DNA from: JAFLCA01 sp041907145
GTDB lineage: Bacteria > Bdellovibrionota_C > UBA2361 > JAFLCA01
DNA: 47,834 bases
Reading direction: 5' to 3'
NCBI GenBank assembly: GCA_041907145.1
Contig: JAYRHW010000188.1
Span: forward strand, 1 to 47,834
Below, piece by piece: positions 17,229 to 24,672 of this stretch. The position numbers and the translations under genes are program-made. How positions within the stretch are numbered: position 1 is the first letter of the stretch; every line of letters starts with the position of its first letter. The notes under the pieces were generated by a model, which saw nothing but the letters and a program-made list of their open reading frames with translations, was not told the origin of the DNA and did no database searches.

Positions 17229-17633
17229 ATGTGGAGCAGTAAGGGATTCTTAGAGCGCTGCGAGAAACTCAAGGAAGCTGGAATCGAATTGCAACTTGGT
17301 CCTGGAAAGCGCATCGCGCGCGGCTTCGCTGATTTGGGCTTCGAGGAGTTCTTCAGTCTTTCTGCCGGTAAGATGGTTTCCGTTTACACCGGGCAGCTCG
17401 GCGAACTGCCGGTCGAGCATCATAAATTCTTCTTTTCTGTCCTGGATGCAGATGCCATCGTTGATGCGATTGTTCGCCACGGCTGCGACATTGTATCCTT
17501 TAAGTTCGAGAATCAGCGTTCTTGGAAGCTGAACATAGTACGGGAAGTAACCAAGCGTGAGAAAGTACTTGAGCACCGAGAGATGCTTTCTTGCTTGGCG
17601 GACGGGCTTTTGGAGGCGATGAGGCGGGAGTAA
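17229..17633 (+). CDS. Conserved-looking protein of unknown function (134 residues)
   Basis: This small soluble protein has mixed alpha/beta pattern: helix (FLERCEKLKEAGIEL), a Gly-containing loop (LGPGKRIARGFADLGFEEFF), and strands (MVSVYTGQLGEL, DIVSFKFENQRSWKLNIVRE in part), ending in a long helix. No family is recognised. It lies 14 bases after guaB and its stop overlaps the maf start by one base (TAATG), so translation is probably coupled. Position suggests a link to nucleotide metabolism but does not prove it. Confidence 0.7.
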   Translation: MWSSKGFLERCEKLKEAGIELQLGPGKRIARGFADLGFEEFFSLSAGKMVSVYTGQLGELPVEHHKFFFSVLDADAIVDAIVRHGCDIVSFKFENQRSWKLNIVREVTKREKVLEHREMLSCLADGLLEAMRRE

Positions 17634-18202
17634 TGAGAAAACTAGTGCTGGCTTCAGCTTCGCCCCGTCGCCGGGAACTTCTCGAGGCCTGCGGATTGAA
17701 GTTCGAGATCCACGCCTCAGACGCTGAAGAGTCGCGTCTGGCTGGGGAAAGTCCTCGTCAGATGGCGGAGCGTCTTGCCCGTTTGAAAGCCGAGGTCGTG
17801 GCGCAAAAGTTTCCGGAGGCGTTTGTGATTGGCTGCGACACCGACGTTTGTGTCGACGATCAGATTCTTGGCAAGCCGGTGTCAGTGGAAGATGCCGTGC
17901 GACTACTGGGGCTCATTCAAGGACGCACGCACTCAGTATGGGGCGCCTTCGCAATCCTAAATCAGCAGGCGAACATATCTGTGGTCTTTGCAGATGAGAC
18001 CAGGGTGACCATATCTCCCATGAGTGACAAAGATATTCGCGAGTATGTCGCTACGGGCGAGCCTATGGACAAGGCGGGTGCATATGCCGCTCAGGGTATA
18101 GGCGCTCAATTCATCGAGCGGGTGGAGGGATCTTATACGAACGTTGTCGGACTGAATGTAGCCTCGTTTATGCAAGCGGCTCGCAAGTTACAGATTATTT
18201 GA
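17633..18202 (+). CDS. maf: Maf-family nucleoside triphosphate pyrophosphatase
   Basis: This 189-residue protein has Maf family motifs: LASASPRRRELL at residues 5-16, a GCDTDVCVDDQILGKP core, and GRTHSVWGAFAIL. Maf proteins hydrolyse dTTP/UTP and modified nucleotides (house-cleaning) in the cytoplasm and affect septation in some bacteria. ATG 17633 overlaps the previous stop; a longer frame from 17591 runs inside the preceding gene. The YhdE (dTTP) versus YceF subfamily cannot be resolved with certainty. Confidence 0.95.
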   Translation: MRKLVLASASPRRRELLEACGLKFEIHASDAEESRLAGESPRQMAERLARLKAEVVAQKFPEAFVIGCDTDVCVDDQILGKPVSVEDAVRLLGLIQGRTHSVWGAFAILNQQANISVVFADETRVTISPMSDKDIREYVATGEPMDKAGAYAAQGIGAQFIERVEGSYTNVVGLNVASFMQAARKLQII

Positions 18203-18204
18203 TC

Positions 18205-18903
18205 ATGAGCGTCGATTCAGAAATCGAAGCTAACCTTGAACAACTGCGCCAGCACATCGATGGAGCTGCGAGGCGTGTCAGCAGGGCACCCTCGGATATC
18301 ACACTCGTGGCAGTTTCCAAAAAGCAGCCGCTTGAGCGAGTGTTGGCCTATGAGCGAGTATGCGCAGCTCGAGCAGAGGCTGTGACGTTAGGCGAGAATT
18401 ATGTTCAGGAGTTTCGGGATAAGCAGCCACATTTGCTCAAGCCCTATCGAGCGCACCTTATCGGTCCCTTGCAGCGTAATAAGGCTCAGCGTGCGGTTGA
18501 GTTGTTTGACGTCATTGAGTCAGTCCATTCATTCGAGATAGCGAAGGCGATATCGCAGGCTTCGCAAAAGATCGGCAAAGTTCAGGAGATTTTCCTGCAG
18601 GTAAACGTCTCCCAAGATCCCGCAAAAAGCGGCTGGAGCGTAGCGGACTGTAAGGCATCATTTGCCGCTTTGCTCGCGCTTCCCTCGATAAAAGTGGCAG
18701 GACTCATGACCATTACCTGGGACTATGATCAGGCAGAGGAAGCCCGGCGTGATTTCATCGCCTTGCGCGCGCTGCGAGACGAACTTCCGGTAAAGGGCTT
18801 GAAGCTTAGCATGGGTATGTCCAAAGATTTCCAGGTCGCCATTGAAGAGGGGGCCGACTTTGTTCGCATCGGTACGGCGCTGTTTGGGGAGAGGAACAGT
18901 TGA
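18205..18903 (+). CDS. yggS: YggS-family pyridoxal phosphate homeostasis protein
   Basis: This 232-residue single-domain alanine-racemase-fold (fold III) PLP-binding protein of the YggS/PROSC family maintains the free PLP pool. Key motifs are VAVSKKQ with the PLP Lys at residue 39, GENYVQE, HLIGPLQRNK, GLMTI, and SMGMSKDFQVAIEEGADFVR (part) with IGTALFG. ATG 18205 is used; TTG 18199, which would overlap the maf stop, is possible. In many bacteria yggS lies next to yggT and proC; here yggT is about 1.9 kb downstream, after a membrane protein and fliN. Confidence 0.95.
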   Translation: MSVDSEIEANLEQLRQHIDGAARRVSRAPSDITLVAVSKKQPLERVLAYERVCAARAEAVTLGENYVQEFRDKQPHLLKPYRAHLIGPLQRNKAQRAVELFDVIESVHSFEIAKAISQASQKIGKVQEIFLQVNVSQDPAKSGWSVADCKASFAALLALPSIKVAGLMTITWDYDQAEEARRDFIALRALRDELPVKGLKLSMGMSKDFQVAIEEGADFVRIGTALFGERNS

Positions 18904-20369
18904 TGCGCGTAGTACTTGCGCTCGTCGGCAGCCTGTTTGTCTTGTACTCCCTTTCAAGTTACGGCGGTGTTCGAGCGGCGGACGAGGAGGTTCAATTCCG
19001 GGCCGCAGAAGGGTTGGCATTCAATGGCTCCGCGGCCGTGACGCAGGATTTGGAGTCTTGGCCGGGTTTCGGCTTGGCAGTCGGCGTTGACGGCAAGCAG
19101 TACTCGGTCTTCGGTCCTTTGGAACCCGTAGTGCTCTCAGTCTGGCTGAGAGTGGCAGAGCCGTTGGCTCTGCGTATGGCGAGATCTGCAAACATCGCGG
19201 TCCCCCACAGTTATTACGTCGAGGCAGGAACCGGCCGGGCGGCTGGAGCTCCCCAGCGCCTTCTCGAATGTAGGCGATTCCTCGCATCGTTCTTCCAGTC
19301 GCTCATTTCGGCCTCGGCAGTGGGGATATTTTATCTATTTGCGTTGACCGTTTCTGGGTCCGTCACTGGCGCGCTAGTGGCATCGCTTATGCTCGGTGTA
19401 GGGAGCCCGCTCTGGACATATTCGGGAATGTTCTTTGGAGAGACCTACGCAGTGCTTCTCATTTGTTCCGCGCTGTTATTCCAGTCTCGCGGCCACGCTT
19501 TCCTTGCGGGCGTGGCGCTGGGTGCGAGCGCCTCCGCACATGTCTCCAGCCTCTTGTGGGCTCCTTTCCTGCTGCTGATGACTGGGATGAGAGAAGAAGG
19601 ATCAGCGACATCGAGACGCAGGGAGGCCATATGGTCCCTTGTGGGGATCACTTTGGCGCTTGTGCCGCTCGGCTGGCTTCAGTGGGAACGCTTTGGTGAG
19701 ATACTGGAAACAGGAAGACGACTTGGCAGCATGGAGGCCAGGCAATTTGGCTATGGTGAATTTATTCTGCCCGAAAGAGGCTTGGTTGGATTGGTGATTG
19801 GAGCTGGAAAGGGTTTGTTCAACTACGCACCGGCTTGCTTGCTGGCCTTATTTTTTTGGCAGCCCATTCATAGGGCGCGGCCGCAGCTTGCTAAAGTTTT
19901 GTTGGCGGGAGTGAGCTTCCGAATCCTTTTTTTGGCTGCGCGTTCCGATTGGCACGGAGGATTTTGCTTGGGGCCGCGCTACCTGCTGCTGCTATTGCCG
20001 GCCGTTTTGGTGGCGTTCGCATTCTGGTATCGGGAACGACGCCCGAGATACCTCGCAGTAGTCTTGCTGCTGTCTCTTTTGGTGCTTCAGCAGGCATTTT
20101 TTGCAAACGTCGAGATCTTTTCCATGTATCATGCAGTAGTCGATCGAGCTGACCGAGCTGGGCTGGATCTTTTCGCAGCCGACGCGCTCTACCTCGATTG
20201 GTCGTACACTCCCTTTATTGCCGGCTGGGATTTCGGCCCGGCAAGCTGGTTTAGCCGGCTTTTGGGTCAGAGTGTCTCAGCGGCCACGCTGTTCTTTGGC
20301 TGCCTGGGGACGGCGCTCGCAGCTTTGCTGCTTTCAAACCGGAAAATGGGCGTAAATACAGGTAGTTAA
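18903..20369 (+). CDS. Polytopic membrane protein, GT-C glycosyltransferase-like
   Basis: This 488-residue protein has about ten or eleven transmembrane segments. After the first segment comes a periplasmic loop with FGLAVGVDGKQYSVFGPLEP, resembling the loop found in large bacterial membrane proteins annotated as glycosyltransferase-like. SDWHGGFCLGPRYLLLLLPA near residue 350 (quoted in part) is reminiscent of the G-x-x-x-x-x-R-Y motif common in GT39/DUF2142-like proteins. ATG 18903 overlaps the yggS stop by one base, implying translational coupling. The substrate is unknown. Confidence 0.8.
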   Translation: MRVVLALVGSLFVLYSLSSYGGVRAADEEVQFRAAEGLAFNGSAAVTQDLESWPGFGLAVGVDGKQYSVFGPLEPVVLSVWLRVAEPLALRMARSANIAVPHSYYVEAGTGRAAGAPQRLLECRRFLASFFQSLISASAVGIFYLFALTVSGSVTGALVASLMLGVGSPLWTYSGMFFGETYAVLLICSALLFQSRGHAFLAGVALGASASAHVSSLLWAPFLLLMTGMREEGSATSRRREAIWSLVGITLALVPLGWLQWERFGEILETGRRLGSMEARQFGYGEFILPERGLVGLVIGAGKGLFNYAPACLLALFFWQPIHRARPQLAKVLLAGVSFRILFLAARSDWHGGFCLGPRYLLLLLPAVLVAFAFWYRERRPRYLAVVLLLSLLVLQQAFFANVEIFSMYHAVVDRADRAGLDLFAADALYLDWSYTPFIAGWDFGPASWFSRLLGQSVSAATLFFGCLGTALAALLLSNRKMGVNTGS

Positions 20370-20456
20370 TCCGCAGATAGAATTTTGAGTAATTGCCGTT
20401 CTTGCCGACATCTTAACCATAGCAGTCTCATTGGATTTTTTTGTCAGCAGCACCGT

Positions 20457-20750
20457 ATGAGCGATCAGGCTAGTCCGCGAAGCATAGATTTTCTCCACGA
20501 CGTCAACATGCGCGTGACGGTAGAATTTGGGCGCAGTAAAACTTCGGTACGGGACCTTTTAAAATACCAAAAAGGCTCGGTGATTGAGCTCGAAAAAATG
20601 TCTGGCGAGCCCCTGGATGTGCGCCTCAATGGAAAGTTGGTCGCGCGCGGCGAAGCGGTTATCGTAAACGATCGCTTCGGTGTGCGTGTAACTGAAATCA
20701 TATCCCCTGAAGACCTAGCCGATGCCCTCGGCGACGGCAAAACCAAGTAA
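20457..20750 (+). CDS. fliN: FliN-type flagellar motor switch (SpoA domain) protein
   Basis: This 97-residue protein is almost entirely a SpoA domain: DFLHDVNMRVTVEFGRSK, RDLLKYQKGSVIELEK, GEPLDVRLNGKLVARGEAVI (part), VNDRFGVRVTEI. FliN forms the C-ring base with FliM and binds CheY or FliH. No other flagellar gene is in the window, and neighbours are a GT-C-like protein and yggT. A TTG at 20385 in frame would add 24 residues containing three Cys (C-x-x-C); ATG 20457 gives the usual FliN length. A non-flagellar type III secretion homologue is an alternative but the sequence looks flagellar. Confidence 0.88.
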   Translation: MSDQASPRSIDFLHDVNMRVTVEFGRSKTSVRDLLKYQKGSVIELEKMSGEPLDVRLNGKLVARGEAVIVNDRFGVRVTEIISPEDLADALGDGKTK

Positions 20751-20806
20751 CTCCTGTCCCCCTTGCGCATAGCCTCGCTTGGTATAACCTTGGGAAGGAG
20801 ATTTCT

Positions 20807-21175
20807 ATGATAATTTTGGCTAATTTGCTTGCCGGTATCGCGACTGTACTCGACATGCTCTTGGGCATGGTGATTTTTCTCGTCGTTGCGCGCGCGGTGA
20901 TTTCTTGGGTCAATCCAGACCCCTATAATCCGGTCGTAAGATTCCTGCATTCATCGACCGATCCGATGTTGACCCCGCTTCGACGCTACATTCCGCCTAT
21001 CGGCGGGTCCGTGGACATTACCCCAATCGTGCTTTTGCTCTTGTTGTATTTTTTGCGTGTCGCGCTGGTCGGCTCACTGGCCGATTACTCGCGCAAGCTC
21101 GGAGTGCAGGCGATGATGGGAGCGCTTGAGCACGGACAGCAAGTTGTTTGCTCGTATCTTCCACTGTTATTCTGA
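20807..21175 (+). CDS. yggT: YggT family membrane protein
   Basis: This 122-residue protein has two hydrophobic blocks and the YggT signature RAVISWVNPDPYNPVVRFL followed by TDPMLTPLRRYIPPIGGSVD (part). The function is unclear; homologues have been linked to osmotic tolerance and, in cyanobacteria and plastids, to thylakoid/division factors (Ycf19/CCB3-like). GGAAGGAG lies just upstream of ATG 20807. Confidence 0.93.
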   Translation: MIILANLLAGIATVLDMLLGMVIFLVVARAVISWVNPDPYNPVVRFLHSSTDPMLTPLRRYIPPIGGSVDITPIVLLLLLYFLRVALVGSLADYSRKLGVQAMMGALEHGQQVVCSYLPLLF

Positions 21176-21344
21176 TAGCTTAGGCCCGCCAGCTTGGTCC
21201 AAACCCTTGACTATACTCGTCTTCATGCTTACATAAAAAGGCAGGGCCTTGGTTACGAGGCCGGCTTTTTCCCGAATAACCTCTTTATCGCGGATCGCGG
21301 TGCCCGGGAAGCAGAGCCCAATCTTCGGAAAAGGATGTTTTATT

Positions 21345-21650
21345 ATGCCGATTTACGAATACGAATGCCCAGTGTGCGGCGCCGTCGAAGTCATCCAAAA
21401 GGTCAGCGATAAACCGCTCAAGGAATGCCCACAGTGCCTGGAGAAGGGAAAGCATTCAAAGGTTACCCGCTTGGTTTCCCCGGCCGCATTTCACCTCAAG
21501 GGCAGTGGTTGGTACAAGACAGACTACGCATCGGGCTCCAGCGGCAGCAAGGCCCCGAAGAGCAAGACTGAGAAGTCGGAGGATTCAAAGAAGGAATCTG
21601 CAAGCGAATCGAAACCCGCTAAATGCAATCCTGGCTGCGGCTGCCACTAA
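21345..21650 (+). CDS. FmdB-family zinc ribbon protein
   Basis: This 101-residue protein begins with the FmdB signature MPIYEYECPVCGAVEVIQK followed by a second ECPQC, giving a C-x2-C...C-x2-C zinc ribbon. The middle is Ser/Lys-rich and disordered, and the C-terminus ends in CNPGCGCH, an additional Cys/His cluster sometimes seen in this family. It is a probable transcriptional or regulatory protein. ATG 21345 has GGAAAAGGA upstream; a longer frame from 21249 adds unrelated residues. The stop overlaps the convergent neighbour by 4 bases (CTAA). Confidence 0.9.
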   Translation: MPIYEYECPVCGAVEVIQKVSDKPLKECPQCLEKGKHSKVTRLVSPAAFHLKGSGWYKTDYASGSSGSKAPKSKTEKSEDSKKESASESKPAKCNPGCGCH

Positions 21651-22042
21651 TTCTTGCTTTTACGACCAGTATTGCGTCCCTTTTTCCTGCTACGTTTTCT
21701 TCGCTTAGGCAAAACCCCAAAGCGATCGTCCGCGAGCGCGATTCTCTGCACGAGGCGCTTAGCCACTGATTCAAACACATCGAGCTCGGCGCTGAGATAG
21801 AGCCATTTCGGCAGAATCGGATGGGCCACGAGATCGGGAAATTCTGCTATCAGTGACTGGTGCCTGATCTTCTCGGTCGGGACCAGGATCCCATTCCAGG
21901 GCTCCTCTGTATCTGCGAGCACGAGCACCAGTAGTCCCTGCACATATACAGCTTCGCAGCCGAACATCGCCTTGCCCACATAGGAAGGATCGAGCATCAA
22001 AGGCTCTGCCAACCAAAGATGGGAGTTCTCAGCGCGTGGCAT
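21647..22042 (-). CDS. Small protein with strongly basic C-terminus, unknown function
   Basis: This 131-residue protein has a soluble N-terminal part (LWLAEPLMLDPSYVGKAMFG, VQGLLVLVLADTEEPWNGIL, VPTEKIRHQSLIAEFPDL, each in part) and a last ~20 residues almost wholly Arg/Lys (RRKRSRKKGR). The N-terminal pattern resembles small single-domain proteins found near recO in some proteobacteria, but I cannot name the family. It starts 3 bases after the acyltransferase stop, in an operon with recO. The tail suggests nucleic-acid or ribosome binding (inference). Confidence 0.7.
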   Translation of the reverse strand: MPRAENSHLWLAEPLMLDPSYVGKAMFGCEAVYVQGLLVLVLADTEEPWNGILVPTEKIRHQSLIAEFPDLVAHPILPKWLYLSAELDVFESVAKRLVQRIALADDRFGVLPKRRKRSRKKGRNTGRKSKN

Positions 22043-22045
22043 AAT

Positions 22046-23116
22046 TCAACTGAAGCGTTCGCGAAGTGCGGTCATGGGCCTTTCAAAGAAACGATAGCAA
22101 AGGGCTGCTACCAGGAGCGATCCGCACAAATACATAGTAGAGCCGAGATGACCGATGCCGATCCAGTGTAGCAGCAAGGATCGTACAGGCAGCTGACAGA
22201 GATACAGCGAATAGGACCACAGGCTTATCCACGTTATGCCCTTGGCAAGGGCGCCGCTTGCCGATTTCCACTCGCTCAGCGCAGGGAGCACGCAAAGGAC
22301 TGACAAAGAGGTAATTATAAAATAGCCCGTGCGAGCGAAGTGCGAGGAATTCAGCCAACGTTCGTCAGTAGAAAAGAAAATCGAAAAGGAGAGGAAGAAT
22401 AGTAGCATGCCGAGAGCGCTCATTTGCCTGCGGTAGCGAGTCCAAAAGTCCGGGAAATAGATACTGATCCCGGCAGCGAGCACTCCGTAGCCGGGAGCAT
22501 CTAAGCGGTAAAGCAGAGTCCTTCTGACCTGAGCGTCCCAGGCCGGCTCGAAAAGGAAGACAAGCAAGCAGCGGAGCGTAACCGTTGCTGCAAGAAAAAT
22601 GCCGAGCGACAAAAAAAATGTGCGCGGGATATCCGCATTTGTCCGGCGAGCGAGTACCCACATTAGGAGCGGAAAGAGAACATAGAACCACTCTTCGACG
22701 ACGAGACTCCAGGACTCGCCGAAGAACGAGGTGCTAGCCAGCGTATGTTGCAGAAATATAAAATAGCGCCAGAACTCCCCCAAAGGCTGAGAAAAATAGA
22801 TCGCAAGAGCAGCGCTGAGACCCAAAAAGAGAAAATAGGTAGGAATGGTGCGGAACCAGCGCCGAATCCAGAAACTTCGAAGCGCCTTCCAACTCCGGTC
22901 GGCGGAGAGAGAGCGGATGACGATGCGCGCTATCAAATAGCCGCTTAAGACGAAGAATGCCTCGACACCGAAGTATCCAAAATAAAGAACGCTGGCTTCG
23001 ACGCGTGCAGAGCGATTTTCGTAGAAAGGCGCAATGTGAGAAATAAAGACGCATAAAATTGCAACCGCTCGAAGTAGATCGAGTCCAAAGACACGCTGCT
23101 CGGTAGTTTGAGTCAT
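22046..23116 (-). CDS. Acyltransferase family 3 (OafA/YrhL-type) membrane protein
   Basis: This 356-residue protein has about ten transmembrane segments and the acyltransferase-3 motifs: RVFGLDLLRAVAILCVFISH with Arg and His of the active site (part), FGYFGVEAFFVLSGYLIARI (part), WIRRWFRTIPTYFLFL and the ESWSLVVEEWFYVLFPLLMW segment (part). These enzymes transfer acetyl or other acyl groups to surface sugars, peptidoglycan or lipids across the inner membrane. ATG 23116 overlaps the recO stop by 4 bases. Co-location with recO is probably only positional. Confidence 0.93.
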   Translation of the reverse strand: MTQTTEQRVFGLDLLRAVAILCVFISHIAPFYENRSARVEASVLYFGYFGVEAFFVLSGYLIARIVIRSLSADRSWKALRSFWIRRWFRTIPTYFLFLGLSAALAIYFSQPLGEFWRYFIFLQHTLASTSFFGESWSLVVEEWFYVLFPLLMWVLARRTNADIPRTFFLSLGIFLAATVTLRCLLVFLFEPAWDAQVRRTLLYRLDAPGYGVLAAGISIYFPDFWTRYRRQMSALGMLLFFLSFSIFFSTDERWLNSSHFARTGYFIITSLSVLCVLPALSEWKSASGALAKGITWISLWSYSLYLCQLPVRSLLLHWIGIGHLGSTMYLCGSLLVAALCYRFFERPMTALRERFS

Positions 23117-23706
23117 GAAACGGGGCGCAGTGATTCGACGACTGTCATTAATGACTGTTTACTTTGAACTTCGCGTTCGGAACAATGCTCCAAATGTTGG
23201 AGTAGCTGAAAGAGACTTTTGGCGCTTGGCTGCGGCTGGGTGCTCAAATCGAGAAACCCGGAACGGGAAAGCAGTTCACCCAAAACCCCATGACACAGAC
23301 GCAATGATTCTTGGAGAGTTTGCGATGTATCAAGGGCTTCGAGGCTTGAGCTGAGGAGATCGTAGGTATGGTCGCTGTCCTCGGCGCCCTCGAGCAGCAA
23401 AAGGTCGAAGCTCTCGCATATTACCGATGCGATTGTTAGTCGGGAAAGATCGTCTCGAAGTCGGCGAAAAGCCGGGATTGCGGAAAAGTTTTCAAGTACA
23501 GGGAGCGATCCGCGTCCAGTCTTGATTTCGAAGATTCCTCTGTCGAAGACATCGAGGCGGCTGCCAAACCGCCTTTTGCTCTTGCGTGCGTGTTTGGCAA
23601 GGACCGATAGTTTTCCTTGAGATTTGCTAACCAGCCGGAGCACCAAATCCGATTCACCGCTGGGATATGCGCGGATAATGATGGCTTCGACGTTTGACTT
23701 AATCAT
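23113..23706 (-). CDS. recO: DNA repair protein RecO
   Basis: This 197-residue protein has an N-terminal OB fold with EAIIIRAYPSGESDLVLRLV, GKLSVLAKHARKSKRRFGSR and LDVFDRGIFEI, matching RecO. It helps RecR load RecA on SSB-coated gapped DNA. The C-terminal helical part is shorter than in E. coli and lacks an obvious four-Cys zinc motif. ATG 23706 is chosen; the longer frame to 23760 adds 18 residues not typical of the family. It is divergent from grpE. Confidence 0.88.
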   Translation of the reverse strand: MIKSNVEAIIIRAYPSGESDLVLRLVSKSQGKLSVLAKHARKSKRRFGSRLDVFDRGIFEIKTGRGSLPVLENFSAIPAFRRLRDDLSRLTIASVICESFDLLLLEGAEDSDHTYDLLSSSLEALDTSQTLQESLRLCHGVLGELLSRSGFLDLSTQPQPSAKSLFQLLQHLEHCSEREVQSKQSLMTVVESLRPVS

Positions 23707-23853
23707 GCGCTGCAGGTGAACCAGTCCGATAATTGTTGTCGATGGCCGCTGACGTTGCAAATCGAGAACTTAATGATTATACCTTTGATTCAGTCGCTTA
23801 AAACAGGGGTATGAGGCCGTCAGCGATTCTGGCGCGGAGTAACAAAGGCTAGC

Positions 23854-24540
23854 ATGGGATTGAAAGATAAGAAGAAGGCAGAAGCAGAGGAGACCTTGAA
23901 GCAAGCCGAGGAGCAGTCTGCTCCCCGCGATGCGGATTTCTCTAGTCTGGATGGAGAGGCCCAGCCGGCCGAACAGCCCGCCTCCCAGGAAGCTCCAACC
24001 TCTTCGGACGCAGCTAACTCAGAGCTCGCCAAACTAAAGGCGGAGATCGAGGAAAATAGGGATAAATACCTGCGGGCGCTGGCCGAATTTGAAAATTACA
24101 AGAAGCGTGCTTTGAAGGAGCGCAGCGAGCTCCTGAAGTACCAGGGCGAGCGTATCATTTTCGACCTCCTCGAGGTGCTCGATAACTTGGAGTGGGCTCT
24201 TTCCCATCCAACTGCTGACGCCGAAAAGCTTAAGGCCGGCTTAGAGCTTATTCACAAGCTATTTGTCGATGTGCTAGGGCGCTGGGAGATAAGAGCAAGT
24301 TCTGCCGTGGGAAAGGATTTTGATCCAGTGCAGCATCAAGCTATCAGCAAAGTTGCTGTTGATGATTCGAAGCCAGGGACGGTTTTAAGCGAGCTCAAAA
24401 AGGCCTACTACTACAAGGATAAGCTCCTGCGGCCTGGGGATGTCGTAGTCGCCGTTGGTAAGGAAGCCGCTGCTGAGTCTGCCAGCGCTGCTACGGAAGA
24501 GCCTAATACTGAACAGGGCGAGAACGGAGCAAGCTCCTAG
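23854..24540 (+). CDS. grpE: GrpE nucleotide exchange factor
   Basis: This 228-residue co-chaperone releases ADP from DnaK. A long Glu/Gln/Ala-rich acidic N-terminus is followed by the coiled-coil helix (KAEIEENRDKYLRALAEFEN, YKKRALKERSELLKY) and the beta domain with GKDFDPVQHQAISKV and KKAYYYKDKLLRPGDVVVA (part). The Ala/Glu-rich tail is unremarkable. dnaK begins 132 bases downstream. No hrcA or CIRCE element is present before grpE. Confidence 0.97.
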   Translation: MGLKDKKKAEAEETLKQAEEQSAPRDADFSSLDGEAQPAEQPASQEAPTSSDAANSELAKLKAEIEENRDKYLRALAEFENYKKRALKERSELLKYQGERIIFDLLEVLDNLEWALSHPTADAEKLKAGLELIHKLFVDVLGRWEIRASSAVGKDFDPVQHQAISKVAVDDSKPGTVLSELKKAYYYKDKLLRPGDVVVAVGKEAAAESASAATEEPNTEQGENGASS

Positions 24541-24672
24541 AAATTTAGTCTCTCGCCACACTTGAAAGCTTTCCTTATGGTGCTTAAAAGTATTGAGCGA
24601 GCTTGGTGCATGTACAATTTCATGCTGATAAAACGAGTTATTACAATACGTTAGCACTAAAGGGTTAGGGAA

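Noticed and set aside
19953..19972. TGGCACGG...TTGCT as a sigma-54 promoter
   Set aside because: The spacing between GG and GC is 13 rather than 10 bases, and it lies inside a membrane-protein gene.
20385..20456. Cys-rich N-terminal extension of FliN as part of the main annotation
   Set aside because: It needs a TTG start and the ATG 20457 form already has normal FliN length. It is kept only as an alternative.
24561..24600. CTTGAAA before dnaK as a sigma-32 -35 box
   Set aside because: No CCCCAT-like -10 box lies at the required 13-16 base spacing.
24651..24659. TTAGCACTA before dnaK as a CIRCE operator
   Set aside because: Only one half-site is present. The matching GAGTGCTAA after a 9-base spacer is absent, and no hrcA gene precedes grpE.
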